In this document: piece after piece, positions 36,470 to 46,600 of the stretch
Numbering within the stretch: position 1 is the first letter of the stretch
How the letters are laid out: each line of letters starts with the position of its first letter
DNA from: Prorocentrum cordatum
Taxonomy: Eukaryota > Sar > Dinophyceae > Prorocentrales > Prorocentraceae
Direction: 5' to 3'
Length of the DNA stretch: 64,000 nt
Assembly (NCBI GenBank): GCA_963575745.1
Contig: CAUYUJ010004780.1
Span: forward strand, 582,676 to 646,675
The notes under the pieces: generated by a model
The model's input: the letters and a program-made list of their open reading frames with translations, nothing else
Told to the model about the DNA's origin: nothing
Databases searched by the model: none
Position numbers and translations under genes: made by a program

Positions 36470-37300
36470 GTCGCGGGAGGCGAACCCACGTCGGAATTCG
36501 ATGCGGCCGACGCCCGCGGCGCCGACGCAATTTTTCACGCCCCGCGCCGCTGATCCATATCGAGTGTGCCTTGATTTTTTGTGGATCGGACTTTGGCTGT
36601 GCGGCCCGCCAGACGTGACAAAATCCATGGTGCGTCGCGCGGGAAAGCGCGGCGCGGTAGCGAACGGACATCGGAAAACCGACCGGCCGTGAAGGCATGG
36701 GCGAAGCATCAGGGCCCCTAACCACCGCGTGCCTGAGAGCGCCACAACGTGCCTGCAATGCCCACAACGTGCCCAAGAGCACCGCAAAGCGCCCCTGACC
36801 ACCAATCGGCTGGCGAAGCCGGCCCCTGCAAGTGCCGCGGCGGGCCAATGCCGACCTCAACCTTGGGTTATTTTGATGCGCAATTGCCCCGGCCGGCTGG
36901 GCGCAAAACCGAATTCAAAATTCCAGGCGAGGGGGGAACCAAAATAATCGTACCAGGGTGCGTTGCAACGCCCCACGGGGCGGAAAAATGAATGAAAATG
37001 TCCGGCTTCAGAAATAATCAAAACAAAAGAGACCAGGAAAAAGATGCCGCCACGAAGGCCGCCAACAAATTCATTGGACAACGATGCCATATGGAGACAT
37101 GGCCAACATGACATTGAAAACAATCAGGGCAAGAATAGAACACAATGGACAGGGCGAGTTTCGAAATCGATGAAGGCCAAAAACAAAACTGTAACCACTA
37201 TCTAAAATGAGATTTCGCACAGGCCAGCGGCGAAATCAAAGAAGATTTCCATTTTGATTTCAGCCCCAGCCCGGGCCGGCCCACTTCATTGATAAAAGCT
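36470..37300. other. No feature recognised
   Basis: Mixed sequence. ORFs up to 168 codons occur on both strands but overlap the satellite edge or lack protein-like composition. No RNA gene was seen. Confidence 0.45.
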
Positions 37301-37311
37301 TCCCGGTAGCA

Positions 37312-37721
37312 TGTTTATCATCATCATCATCATAATCATCCTCATCATCACCATATTCTTTTTCACCATCCTCATCAACAGCATCAGCAGCAGCAGCATC
37401 ATCATCATCATCACCGTCACCATCCTCATCCTCATTACAGTCCTCCTCCTCCTCCTCATCATCAGCAGCAGCAGTATCCTCAACATCATTGTCGTCGTCA
37501 TCATCAGCAACCGCATCATTATCGCCACCATCATCATCAGCATCATCATCATCATCATCACCATTAGCATATGCATTAGCACAGTCATCATCAACATCGT
37601 CATCGTCATCGTCATCATCATTCTCGTCTTCGCTACCATCGCCTTCATCATCGTCATAATCATCGTCATCATCATCAGCATCATCACCACCACCACCACC
37701 ATCATCATCATCACCACCACC

Positions 37722-37755
<34 letters not shown>

Positions 37756-37770
37756 TCATCATCACCCTCC
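37312..37770. repeat. (CAT)n/(CAC)n trinucleotide array
   Basis: ATC/CAT repeats with CAC blocks near 37685-37740, about 460 bp; G/A-rich sequence follows to about 38160. Confidence 0.95.
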
Positions 37771-38789
37771 TCCCCAGTGAGGGGGGGAAGGGGAAGTGGA
37801 GGAGGATGAGGGAAAGGAGGGCCATGGGAAAGGGAGGATGATGGCGGATGGAAGGGGGGGAGGGGGGGAGGACGGGGAGCTGGAATGGGGATCAGGAGGA
37901 GGAGGAGACGTTTTGGGAGAGGTCCAAGGGAGTCAAAGATGTCCTGTCTGCTCTAATGATCCAAGTGTCTCCGAGGGGGTGATAGGGGGGGAAGAGGTCC
38001 AAGGGGGGGGGAGGAAGAGGAAGGGGAAAAGGAGGAGAGAAGGAGGAAGGAAGAGGAGGGGCTCCGCAGGCGCGAGGCGAAAACGAAACGATGCAAAAGG
38101 AGGAGTGGGAAGGCTGGAGACGAACGGAAAGAAGGGACGGAGAGAGGAAAGATAATGAAAGGATAATACCGCTCGCCGTCGCCAGAGGATGAACAACTAT
38201 CTGTTGGGGTCTTCAGGGAGGGCAGACAACAACGCGTTCGGAAAGCGGCCGGGATGAGCTGGGAGGATAAACAACAACAGATAACATAAACAATGGCTCG
38301 AGAGAGAGAGAGATTCTGATAGAGAAAGAAAGAGCGAGGTGGGGGAAAACAAAAAACGGGGGGGCAACAACGACGGCACACCCCATCCAAAGAGCGGGAG
38401 GAGGATGGGCGCGGACGGGGAGACGGAGGCAGAGCAAGAGAAAATGGACGGGCGCAGGGACCCCAGCGTGGGGAAACTCAAAAGTACTGACGCCGAGTAA
38501 AATGGACCCGCGGTGACGAGGGCTCTCCAGGACGAGCAGCGGCCTTGGTACCTTGCTCCTCCTCTGACCGACGCGCGCGCGCGCCTGCGACCACGAAGTG
38601 GGCGCCCTGGTCGCGGCGTTCCCGGCGACGGCCTCCTAGACCAGGATGTCCCGCCCTCTGGCTGGGGCGGCGCCCGCGGCCGCCAGCCTCCGAGGCCCGC
38701 CCGAAGCGGGTCGCTCTGGGCGTCGGCACCGTCGCCGAGGTCGGTGGGACGGAGGGCGGAACTCGGGAGGGGAGGGGGAGGAGAGGGGG

Positions 38790-38900
38790 GTGATCCTTCT
38801 CCTCCCCCTCCTCCTCCTCCTCCTCCTCCCCCTCCCCCTCCTCCTCCCCCTCCCCCTCCTCCTCCTCCTCCTCCTCCTCCTCCTCCTCCTCTTCTTCTTC
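38790..38900. repeat. (CCT)n array
   Basis: CTCCTC/CCCCTC repeats, then a T/TA-rich stretch of about 250 bp with no gene. Confidence 0.95.
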
Positions 38901-39164
38901 TGATTATTATTGATATGATTAGTGATACTATTAGTACTGGCACGTATTACGTGATTCGTTTTCGTGTCAGTGCTATTATTTGTAGTTGTGATTATTCGTC
39001 TGATACTTAGTAGTCGTATTATTAATGCGAGTATCATTACTAATGTTGTTATCACTGTTCTTAGTTGCGTTAGCAGTCGTATGACTATGGTTATTAGGCA
39101 TCTCCTTCTGACTAGTCATATTTTTGTTTCTTATCATTCGTATTCGCATTATTACGTCTATTAC

Positions 39165-39360
39165 TATTCCTCCTCCTCGCACCTCCTCCTCCTCCTCCTC
39201 TTCCTTGTTTTTCGCTGCTCGCACCTCTTCGCTCCTCGTCTCTCGCTCCTCACCCCTCGCCCCTCACACCTCCTCGTTCCTCGCTGCTCGCTCCTCCTCG
39301 CCTCCCGTTCCTCCCCCTCGTTTCTCCTCCTCCTCCTCCTCCTCCTCCTCCTCGTCGACA
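39165..39360. repeat. CTC-rich repeats
   Basis: (CTC)n at 39172-39202 and 39318-39355, with (T/C)CGCTCCTC units between. Confidence 0.9.
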
Positions 39361-39659
39361 AAAACCGAAGCGAACGCGGTTGTCCGAACCACAGGCCACT
39401 TACGCCACCACGTGCCCAAAGGGGGGGCAGAAGCGGGTGGCGCCTCCGTATTTCATGTATGAAGCACGAACATTCGACTTTCCCTGCACGAGTCACCTCT
39501 GCAATACGAAGTCGTTCAAACAGCAGGTGCCGTTTCCTGTTGGTCTGAAAGCGCGCGGGTGTGCGCTTGAGGCCTGCCAGCACCCGCGCTCCCCAGCTGC
39601 ATGGGGGCAACGGACCAGCACAGCCCTGAGAAAAGACTGGCCGAGATCTTCACCCCCCT

Positions 39660-39705
39660 TTCACACACCCACACACACAGACACACACACACACACACAA
39701 CACAC
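39660..39705. repeat. (CA)n microsatellite
   Basis: ACACACACAC tract, about 45 bp, two imperfections. Confidence 0.95.
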
Positions 39706-39901
39706 CACATACCAAATGCGAGACGCCCCCCCTTCCCCTTGGACGGCGAAGGGATGCACGGCATGCTCTCTTTCTCTCTCGCCTGCCTGCAAAACACGAG
39801 TGCAGGCCATATCATCGCGAGAAAGGCTTGGCGCGTAGACAGGCGGCGGCGGCAGCATCGAGAGAACAAACATGGGGTTTCGTGCTGGCTCATTGCTCCC
39901 T

Positions 39902-39902
<1 letters not shown>

Positions 39903-39948
<46 letters not shown>
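39903..39948. repeat. (TA)n microsatellite
   Basis: About 20 TA units followed by CACACA. It is 310 bp left of the large retrotransposon. Confidence 0.97.
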
Positions 39949-39949
<1 letters not shown>

Positions 39950-40260
39950 TGGTACGACCAAGATCACACATGCGGGGCCCGACGCGCGCAACCCGCAAGA
40001 CCCAGCGCCAGAGAACATCAGCCTTGTTTTTGCGGGCGGTGCGCGCATCCTCGGGCACTCGGGAACGCTGAGCCATCCTCTGGGCCCAGTCGTCAGCATG
40101 GCTGTTGCCTTCCTTCTCGCATATGGTGGAGAGCGCAGCCTGAATTCTCGCTTCCGCGCGCTGAACGATGATTCTGTGTAGCTCGGGAGCCTCTATGCCA
40201 CCACGGTCTTCGATACAACTCCAGACCTGGACTCAGAGCTCGGCTCCACCAGCCATAGAA

Positions 40261-40602
40261 GTCTCTCCTCTGATAACCGGGATAAGATGTCAAAGGAATT
40301 CAGATCTCACGTTCACTCTGCTCAGGGAGAGAGGGGACGGGATGAGACATCGATAAAACAAATATCCGTTAAGAAATCCTACTATATCAGGAATGTGTAG
40401 GGAGGAGGCCGGCTGGCCTACGACCGACGACGCGCGACGGCCGAGGGCTGGCGCGCTCCTTTTCTCCTGCAAGCAAGCAGAAGCTTGCTTGAGTAATTAA
40501 ATATAGCTGCGGAATGCGGCACAAGTTCAAGGCAGGCAGTGCACAGCATGCAAATATATTAATAAGTGATACTATTACGAGGCGGAGAGGAGCATATTTA
40601 CT
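40261..40602 (-). repeat. 3' LTR
   Basis: Starts GTCTCTCCTCTGATAACCGG and ends GAGCATATTTACT on the plus strand. It matches 63021-63364 throughout. It holds a 9-bp-stem hairpin at 40470-40491 (CAAGCAAGC-AGAA-GCTTGCTTG). The ends are not the canonical TG/CA. Confidence 0.92.
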
Positions 40603-40610
40603 CCCCCCGC
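40603..40610 (-). promoter_or_regulatory. Candidate polypurine tract
   Basis: GCGGGGGG on the minus strand immediately before the 3' LTR; short, G-only and next to C/G-rich sequence, but in the position where plus-strand priming is expected. Confidence 0.5.
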
Positions 40611-40757
40611 GGCGGGCCTCGTAGAGCCCATCCGGCCACAGCACCCCCGGCCTACACATATAGACAACCACCGGAGCCAACCCCAAAAACTTTTACGGCT
40701 CAACGGTGGCCGCCAGGGGGCCAAGGGCCGAAGAGGCCCGACGACTCCCACCATCAC
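40611..40757 (-). other. 3' untranslated region of the element
   Basis: Between the last stop (40758-40760) and the polypurine tract. Nothing else was recognised. Confidence 0.5.
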
Positions 40758-41273
40758 TTAAATGAATTCTCTCCGCTGGACCGGCTTAGCCGTCCAGAAG
40801 AGGCGATTGCCCATCCAACACGCGCACCGCGCGTGGATGGGAACTTTCTTGCATGCGCCTGCCGCGACTAAGTCACGCGGGCGGAACTCAACGCAGGTCA
40901 CCCCACGGGTTCCCATCTTCCACGGGCGGCTCCGGAGGCGGCGGGTGCGACGACGCCGCACCTCCAGTATGTCCGTCTCCACCGCGAGGCGAGCGGGACC
41001 GCCCCTGATCTGCAGCACTATAGTTATTCTCCTTGTTCTTGGATGCTTTCCCTTAGACGGGAAGCGAGTGTCATGTTCAAAATTAGACAGCATCTGCCAG
41101 CAATCCAGCGCCCACCACTCCTCGTCGGACAGCCACGCGACCCGGTCTTTGTGGACGTAGTACCCGACATGAACATTGTTCACATAGCGCGGGTAGGACA
41201 TGAGCGGGTCGTAGTCGTAGCCAGCACCGCCGCGGCCAGCATCCATGGCCCCATCGCGCGCGCGCCGGGGCAC
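40758..41273 (-). CDS. Last ORF segment of the accessory module (unrecognised)
   Basis: 171 codons from ATG 41273, in the same frame as 41304-42221 and separated from it by a single TAA (41304-41306); the two were probably one protein. Visible features are a Tyr/Asp-rich start (GYDYDPLMSYPRYV), a Trp-rich patch (LSDEEWWALDCWQML) and a long Arg-rich stretch (VRRRRTRRLRSR) that could bind nucleic acid. A palindrome of the CGGCTNAGCCG family lies at 40776-40797 near the C-terminus. No family recognised. Confidence 0.5.
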   Translation of the reverse strand: MPRRARDGAMDAGRGGAGYDYDPLMSYPRYVNNVHVGYYVHKDRVAWLSDEEWWALDCWQMLSNFEHDTRFPSKGKHPRTRRITIVLQIRGGPARLAVETDILEVRRRRTRRLRSRPWKMGTRGVTCVEFRPRDLVAAGACKKVPIHARCACWMGNRLFWTAKPVQRREFI

Positions 41274-41303
41274 CGACCGATCCCAAGTGTTGGGATGCCA
41301 TGA

Positions 41304-42221
41304 TTATTCCTCTCTAGTCGTCGCGGCTGAGCCGGCGACGGAGCGCGGGGATTCGGCGGCGTCATCAGGAGCCCGAACGTCTGAGACGTCGGGTCTGAGT
41401 AGCGGAGGTGGCGGCAACGATCTGGCCTTCACCTCACCCTGTGCCCTTCTTGGTCCCACGAGGTCGGCTTGGCCGTCGTGATGTTGATTGTCGTTTTTAC
41501 GATCTCGCATAAATGTTAACAAACTCCTAGCAGCGGTAGCTACTGGGATGCCATATATCCCGCATGCAGTGCGGAACGTTCCTGTGTCTATATCCTGGAA
41601 CTCTGCCCCAGGATCAATATATCCGTCCTGAAGCCAAGAAATGGCTTCTTGTATCTGAGGACCGTTGCAACGGACGTCAGTCTGCACCTTCCTGCCCAAA
41701 TTACGGGCCCATTCCTCAATTATGTCGTCCGTCTGAACGGCGGCGCGAATGCGGCAGTCAAGGGCATATTCATCTTTCCGTCGCATCTTAGCAACGGAGT
41801 CCGTGCTATCTCCTTCGGGGCGAATTGTTTGGCCCGGATAACTGATATAATATCCCTCCGAGATGAAGGAGCTCATGATCTCACGAACGATCGCAAGAAT
41901 CCTTATGGGCCGAAGACCCAGTTGCATCTGCTGTAAGGAGGCCAACCAGTTTCCATCGACTATTTCCCTGACAAGTGTTGGGACCTCATGTTCAACTTCT
42001 CCATGCAATAGCATTATGCCGGGATCGCTCGGGCGTGTGCCTGTGTATTCTATAACATATTGAGCTGCGATCGCCCGGGCCTCTATGCCGAACAGGGTTA
42101 CTTGTACCGAAGGGTCTTCGCAATGGTTGTACACGTATTCGCCGGGATGATCAAGGTCGATCGTTCTTTCGGTTGTCAGCGCAGCCTTAGGCCCGCTGAT
42201 TGCCGAGAAGTCCAGTCCCAT
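41304..42221 (-). CDS. Accessory-module ORF, 305 codons (unrecognised)
   Basis: Overlaps the end of the upstream 474-codon ORF by 35 nt in another frame, so a frameshift near 42200 is likely. Composition is globular: predicted strands and helices such as VTLFGIEARAIAAQYVIEY, IRILAIVREIMSSFISEGYY and IQEAISWLQDGYIDPG, then a Pro/Arg/Ala-rich tail with a CGGCTNAGCCG-type palindrome at 41320-41339. It sits between a Trp-rich ORF and the Arg-rich terminal segment. No catalytic motif recognised. Confidence 0.55.
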   Translation of the reverse strand: MGLDFSAISGPKAALTTERTIDLDHPGEYVYNHCEDPSVQVTLFGIEARAIAAQYVIEYTGTRPSDPGIMLLHGEVEHEVPTLVREIVDGNWLASLQQMQLGLRPIRILAIVREIMSSFISEGYYISYPGQTIRPEGDSTDSVAKMRRKDEYALDCRIRAAVQTDDIIEEWARNLGRKVQTDVRCNGPQIQEAISWLQDGYIDPGAEFQDIDTGTFRTACGIYGIPVATAARSLLTFMRDRKNDNQHHDGQADLVGPRRAQGEVKARSLPPPPLLRPDVSDVRAPDDAAESPRSVAGSAATTREE

Positions 42222-43611
42222 TTGCGATTGTTCGCTTGCCCTCGCGGCTTCGCCGGCGGCAGGTTAGCAATGCTGGTGCTATGAGGCGATGATCCCGACA
42301 TTCGTTGATTCTTCTTGTCAGGGACTGAGATCTGCAAGTCGTCCTCGCCTGGAAATTGTTCCGCCCGACGACCGGCAACCGTCCGCGAGGGCTTTGCCCT
42401 TCAGGGTATTCTCCCACGCCTTCCACGGCGTTTTCGCTCTGCGCAGGAAGCCATGGCGCCCCGAAGTTCGTCGCTGCATCAATGGTTTGAAGCGTCGGGA
42501 CGAAGACATTCGCTCTAATCATGTCGTTGTGCCATCTCCCCCAGCCCCTTAGGGGTTCGACTAAGTCGCCCCGTGCGTTTGGCCAGTCGAAGGCGGCAAG
42601 AGCTGGACAAGATATTGGGCGAGCATATTGGTCAACATTCGTCTTCCATAGCTGCGGCCACCAGGTGTTGATCGCAGGGGTCCGCCTACTCACCCTTTTG
42701 GCTGAGTATTCAAGCCATCCGATGAACCTCCTGACCAAGGGCCTCAAATGCTGAAAGACAGGGCCGTGACGCGCCGGTGGCTGAGCCATGGCGCCCTCTG
42801 GCACCCAAGCGGGGAAATTGCCCGGCAGGCTGTTGCCAAATATCTGGCCTGCTGCCGCCATTTTAGTATATTCCCCGTTCGCCCATTTTCGCTCCTGCTG
42901 ATGATTACTGCTAATGTTCTTCATCACAAGTGCGGAAGCTTTCTGTTGTCTATCCCCGCGCACTATGAGCAATTGAAGACGGCCCCAGGGAAGATTGCGT
43001 TGGTTATTCACTTGTAATGCAAGACCATGCGCCTCAAGGGACCGCGGGATTATTGTTTGATTCCACGTCTGAGACAGGTAATCATGCGTGACTTTATGTT
43101 TGCATTTGATCCGACAGCTGCAGACAGGGCAATGTCCGAAGCCCGTTCGCACCCAGCGATAGCGGAAGCACAGGAACCTTCCATCGTCTTCCCAAGGGAT
43201 GGACAGAACCCGTTCCTGTATTTCGGGTGACAGCTGTGGCCGCCGATTCCAAGCCAACAAAGTCTCGTCTGTGTGGATCCAAGCAATAATCGACTCAGTG
43301 TCGAAAATCACTTCGTACGAGGCCCATTCGCGATTGAAAAGTACCGACCAATGCATTTGGTCTGTTTGTCTCACGAGAGAGACGGCTTTGTCAATGTCGG
43401 TGAATTTGGGCAACTCTCGGGACACCAGGGTCCCGTCTGGGCAAACCCTAGATGAGAAGCGATCAAGCATTCGGCCGGTGAAAACAAGAACAAGCTCCCA
43501 AGACTCGCGGTGGTTGGGAAGCTTTTCCCATGGGTGGATGGTGTCGTCTGCGTGCCAAGTCCACACCGATGGCGGTTCTCCTGGCAGCGCCGCATTTCCC
43601 ATGGGGAGCAA
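42187..43611 (-). CDS. Accessory-module ORF, 474 codons, Cys/His cluster (unrecognised)
   Basis: Same frame as the 1245-codon ORF, from which it is separated only by a TGA at 43633-43635; it may be that protein's C-terminal continuation. The N-terminal half is globular (WELVLVFTGRMLDRFSSRV, MHWSVLFNREWASYEVIFD, DDGRFLCFRYRW). A compact Cys/His cluster follows, GHCPVCSCRIKCKHKVTH, which could bind zinc. The second half is Trp/Arg/Pro-rich with palindromes at 42545-42572 and 42771-42794. If joined upstream, the first part could supply the missing C-terminal lobe of the Tpt1-like domain, but I cannot align it by eye. Confidence 0.6.
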   Translation of the reverse strand: MLPMGNAALPGEPPSVWTWHADDTIHPWEKLPNHRESWELVLVFTGRMLDRFSSRVCPDGTLVSRELPKFTDIDKAVSLVRQTDQMHWSVLFNREWASYEVIFDTESIIAWIHTDETLLAWNRRPQLSPEIQERVLSIPWEDDGRFLCFRYRWVRTGFGHCPVCSCRIKCKHKVTHDYLSQTWNQTIIPRSLEAHGLALQVNNQRNLPWGRLQLLIVRGDRQQKASALVMKNISSNHQQERKWANGEYTKMAAAGQIFGNSLPGNFPAWVPEGAMAQPPARHGPVFQHLRPLVRRFIGWLEYSAKRVSRRTPAINTWWPQLWKTNVDQYARPISCPALAAFDWPNARGDLVEPLRGWGRWHNDMIRANVFVPTLQTIDAATNFGAPWLPAQSENAVEGVGEYPEGQSPRGRLPVVGRNNFQARTTCRSQSLTRRINECRDHRLIAPALLTCRRRSREGKRTIANGTGLLGNQRA

Positions 43612-43632
43612 ACTCCTCGCAGGGAGAGGCTC

Positions 43633-46600
43633 TCAATACCTCCGCTGGCTGAGCCACGGAAAGATACGAATTAGATCAGGCATGGTTGGGCTCCTTTTCG
43701 TCGGAAGCAGCCTCAACAAATCATAGTCTGCCCCACGACAGAGCCCCGAGTCTCTCGTCGGAAGACGGAACCTTCCATCCGTAGATTCCAAAAATGTCTG
43801 CAAGTCCGTGATATGGAGAAGAGATCCATGACTCCTGACTTGGCCAGGGACATGTGGGACATACATCCTTTCAATAGAAGCAACGAATGTCGAATGTCCC
43901 TGGCATGCTCGGTAGAAAATAGGTATGGCGGTATCGCTCCTCTCTCTCATATCGTGCCCACATTCCTTGAACACAGTATCGTACGATGGGCACTCCTTAT
44001 ATTGTGTCCACATTTCGTGAACACTGGTTCCAACAATCCTGTCACTATCTTGAGGAAGTATTCCTAAAATTTCCACTGTCTCTGGCGGCAGCGCGGCTAG
44101 GCCGTGCGCAGCAAGAGCATATGATTGAAAAGTGAAACCGTCATCTACGATCTTCTGCACCAAGTCACCAAGATATACCCAGCCACCCGACGATCTTGCA
44201 TAGTCGGAGCAATGCCTCGCAAGATACACAGCGCACTTGCCTATTTTCCCAGCAAGTAAGTCCGTTCGACAACTCCGGGTACTCCACGTGTCCGCACTGC
44301 CCAAAGCAGCCGAATTATCGCTGTCATCGATCCCAACTACCAGCGGCCCGAGGCACGCAAAGGTCTCCGGAGTAGATCCTTCTGGGGCATCATCGGAATG
44401 AAATTCAGCTCTGAGAAAATCTTTTGCAGGCTCGAACGTACCTTCAGCTTGGCTGAGGCTGCTCAATAATGCAAAAATCGGGTCTTCCGCAAATTCAGCA
44501 ATGTACCGAAGCGTGTTCCCTGTCTGATTGCGGATGGTTTCGATGTGCGGCGGAACTGGGCCAGTCATATGTGCGTCGCGGACCATCTGTTTCATCGACG
44601 CAGGTGTACTCCGACTGATTAGTCCGCGTTCCTCTGTCGTAAGGCACAGCTGTCTGCCCTTGAATGAGACAGCATGCCCCGCAGTGATGTCTTGATCCTC
44701 ATCGCGAGGATCTATGGACAGGGGCTCGCCCTGTCTCTTTTCGGGAGCAGGCGGCAAGCTCATTCTGCAGAACATATTTTCAGATGCTGGACCACGAGAG
44801 TAAGTTTCGTCTTCCACAGAAACAATGAGCGCGGGATCCTTTTCGCAAGGAAAAATATTAATTTCCTCAGGTTCAGCGCTTGCCCCCGAGACCCCCGGGT
44901 TGCCTGGGGCACCCGGGCGCATAGCTGATGCTTTAGGAGCATATGTTGTCCCCTCCTCCGGTGGATCCACCGTAGGAGACGGAATCACCGTGGGAGACGA
45001 CTGTTCTTGATGTGCGTCCGGCTGATCATCGCGCTCCGCTCTGGTTGGACCAGGCGGGGGGGTCGGGAGACTAGCCGTCCCGGCTGAGCCGGACGGAGGT
45101 GGCGGAGGAGTAGGTATTCTAGCCACGCTCGCTCCCGAACCACCTGCCTCTCCACGTTGAGACCTCCGGGGTCTCTCCTGCACCATCGGGGCACGGACAA
45201 AAGTCGGTTCCGCTTTAAGGATCTGATCGACAACGACATCTGCAAATCTAGTCCAAACAGTGGAATAGGTATGTGGCTCATGTTCGTTATCCCGTTCATA
45301 TCTCAAATAGACACATTTCGCGGCCTCAATGAATGAGACAGCTTCTCTTCTGTATCTTATGGAATCAGCAGTCTCCGGCTGCCCAGCTTCCTGCGCTCTT
45401 GATACGAGGTCACGCCATCTATAAAATAACTGTTTTTCATGTTTCAATATTCTGCGTGCTCTGAAGCGCGAGAAGTGCATGCTCGAAATTTGTTTTAACG
45501 CTTGGAGGACCATAATCGTATCATCGGTTCCGACTAACATCGGCGAATCCTCATATGAATCATCCCCATCCGACTGAGTCGGGGGGCTTGCGCCTGGGAT
45601 GTCCAATGTATGTTCATCTCCGTCTCGGGCAGGAGCCATCTCCTCGGCGGCGGTAGCTCTTGCCTCGGCCATCAGTGCGCTCTCAACGAAGTTCTGCGCT
45701 CCTCTGGGTTGATCTCTTGCAGCACTGCCTTCGGCATGCTGAGAGTCTCCCCATCGCCTGGTCGCCCTAGGTGCTGATTTGCACTGGGGCGCAGCACTCT
45801 GATGGCTCTGATCGACAGGCGGAGTGTCGGGAACAGTTATCCCGATAAATTCGGTCAAGGCGGGGGGAGGCTCACGCGTACTTGGCCTCCACGGTTGCCT
45901 GCCAGCCGTGTCCTTGCCTCCCGGCTTTGCCGGTGGCTGCGTCGGCGGGGGTGGCGCAAGGTCTCCTTCAACTCGATGCATCTTCGCTGGCGGAGGACCC
46001 ACCATCTGTGATCCTGGTCTGACTTGCGGCGGAGGCGGAGCCTTCTTGGGCATAATCTCCTTTGTCTGCGGAACGTTTGCCTGCGATGCCATGTTCGGCT
46101 TCTTGGCCGGCGGCGGCGTTGGTGTTTGAATCGCCGGTAGAGCCCTTTTGGAGACGATCTCTCTCGGTCCTCCAACAGACAATCCCTCCTTAGGAGGAGG
46201 GGGGGCCTTAAGAGTGGAGGGCCACGTCGCGGCCCCGGGGGGCGGCGCCTTACATGGCCGATCTTTGTTCGCAGGAGTTTGTCCCAGGTTCGGGAAATCC
46301 CTGTTCTCAATCGGAGATTGGGCGCCGGACGGCTTAGCCGCCGGCTCCAACTGTTTCGCTTCCGCGGCCTTATTTGTCTTCTCTTCTTCTTGTCTATTTT
46401 GTTCGACCAGTCTCATGGACTCCTCCGTGGCCTCGCTCCAGTGCATCGCATGAATCCTGGTTAATCTGACTCCCTTCTCCTGGAGCCAAGGCCAAATGTA
46501 GTCAAACATTTTGTTGTCAAAATATGAGCTTTTGTCCCTTTGCCAGTCAAACGGTTCCAAATTTGGGACCCATGCCGCCTGTGCCTCCCGGACTTTGTCC

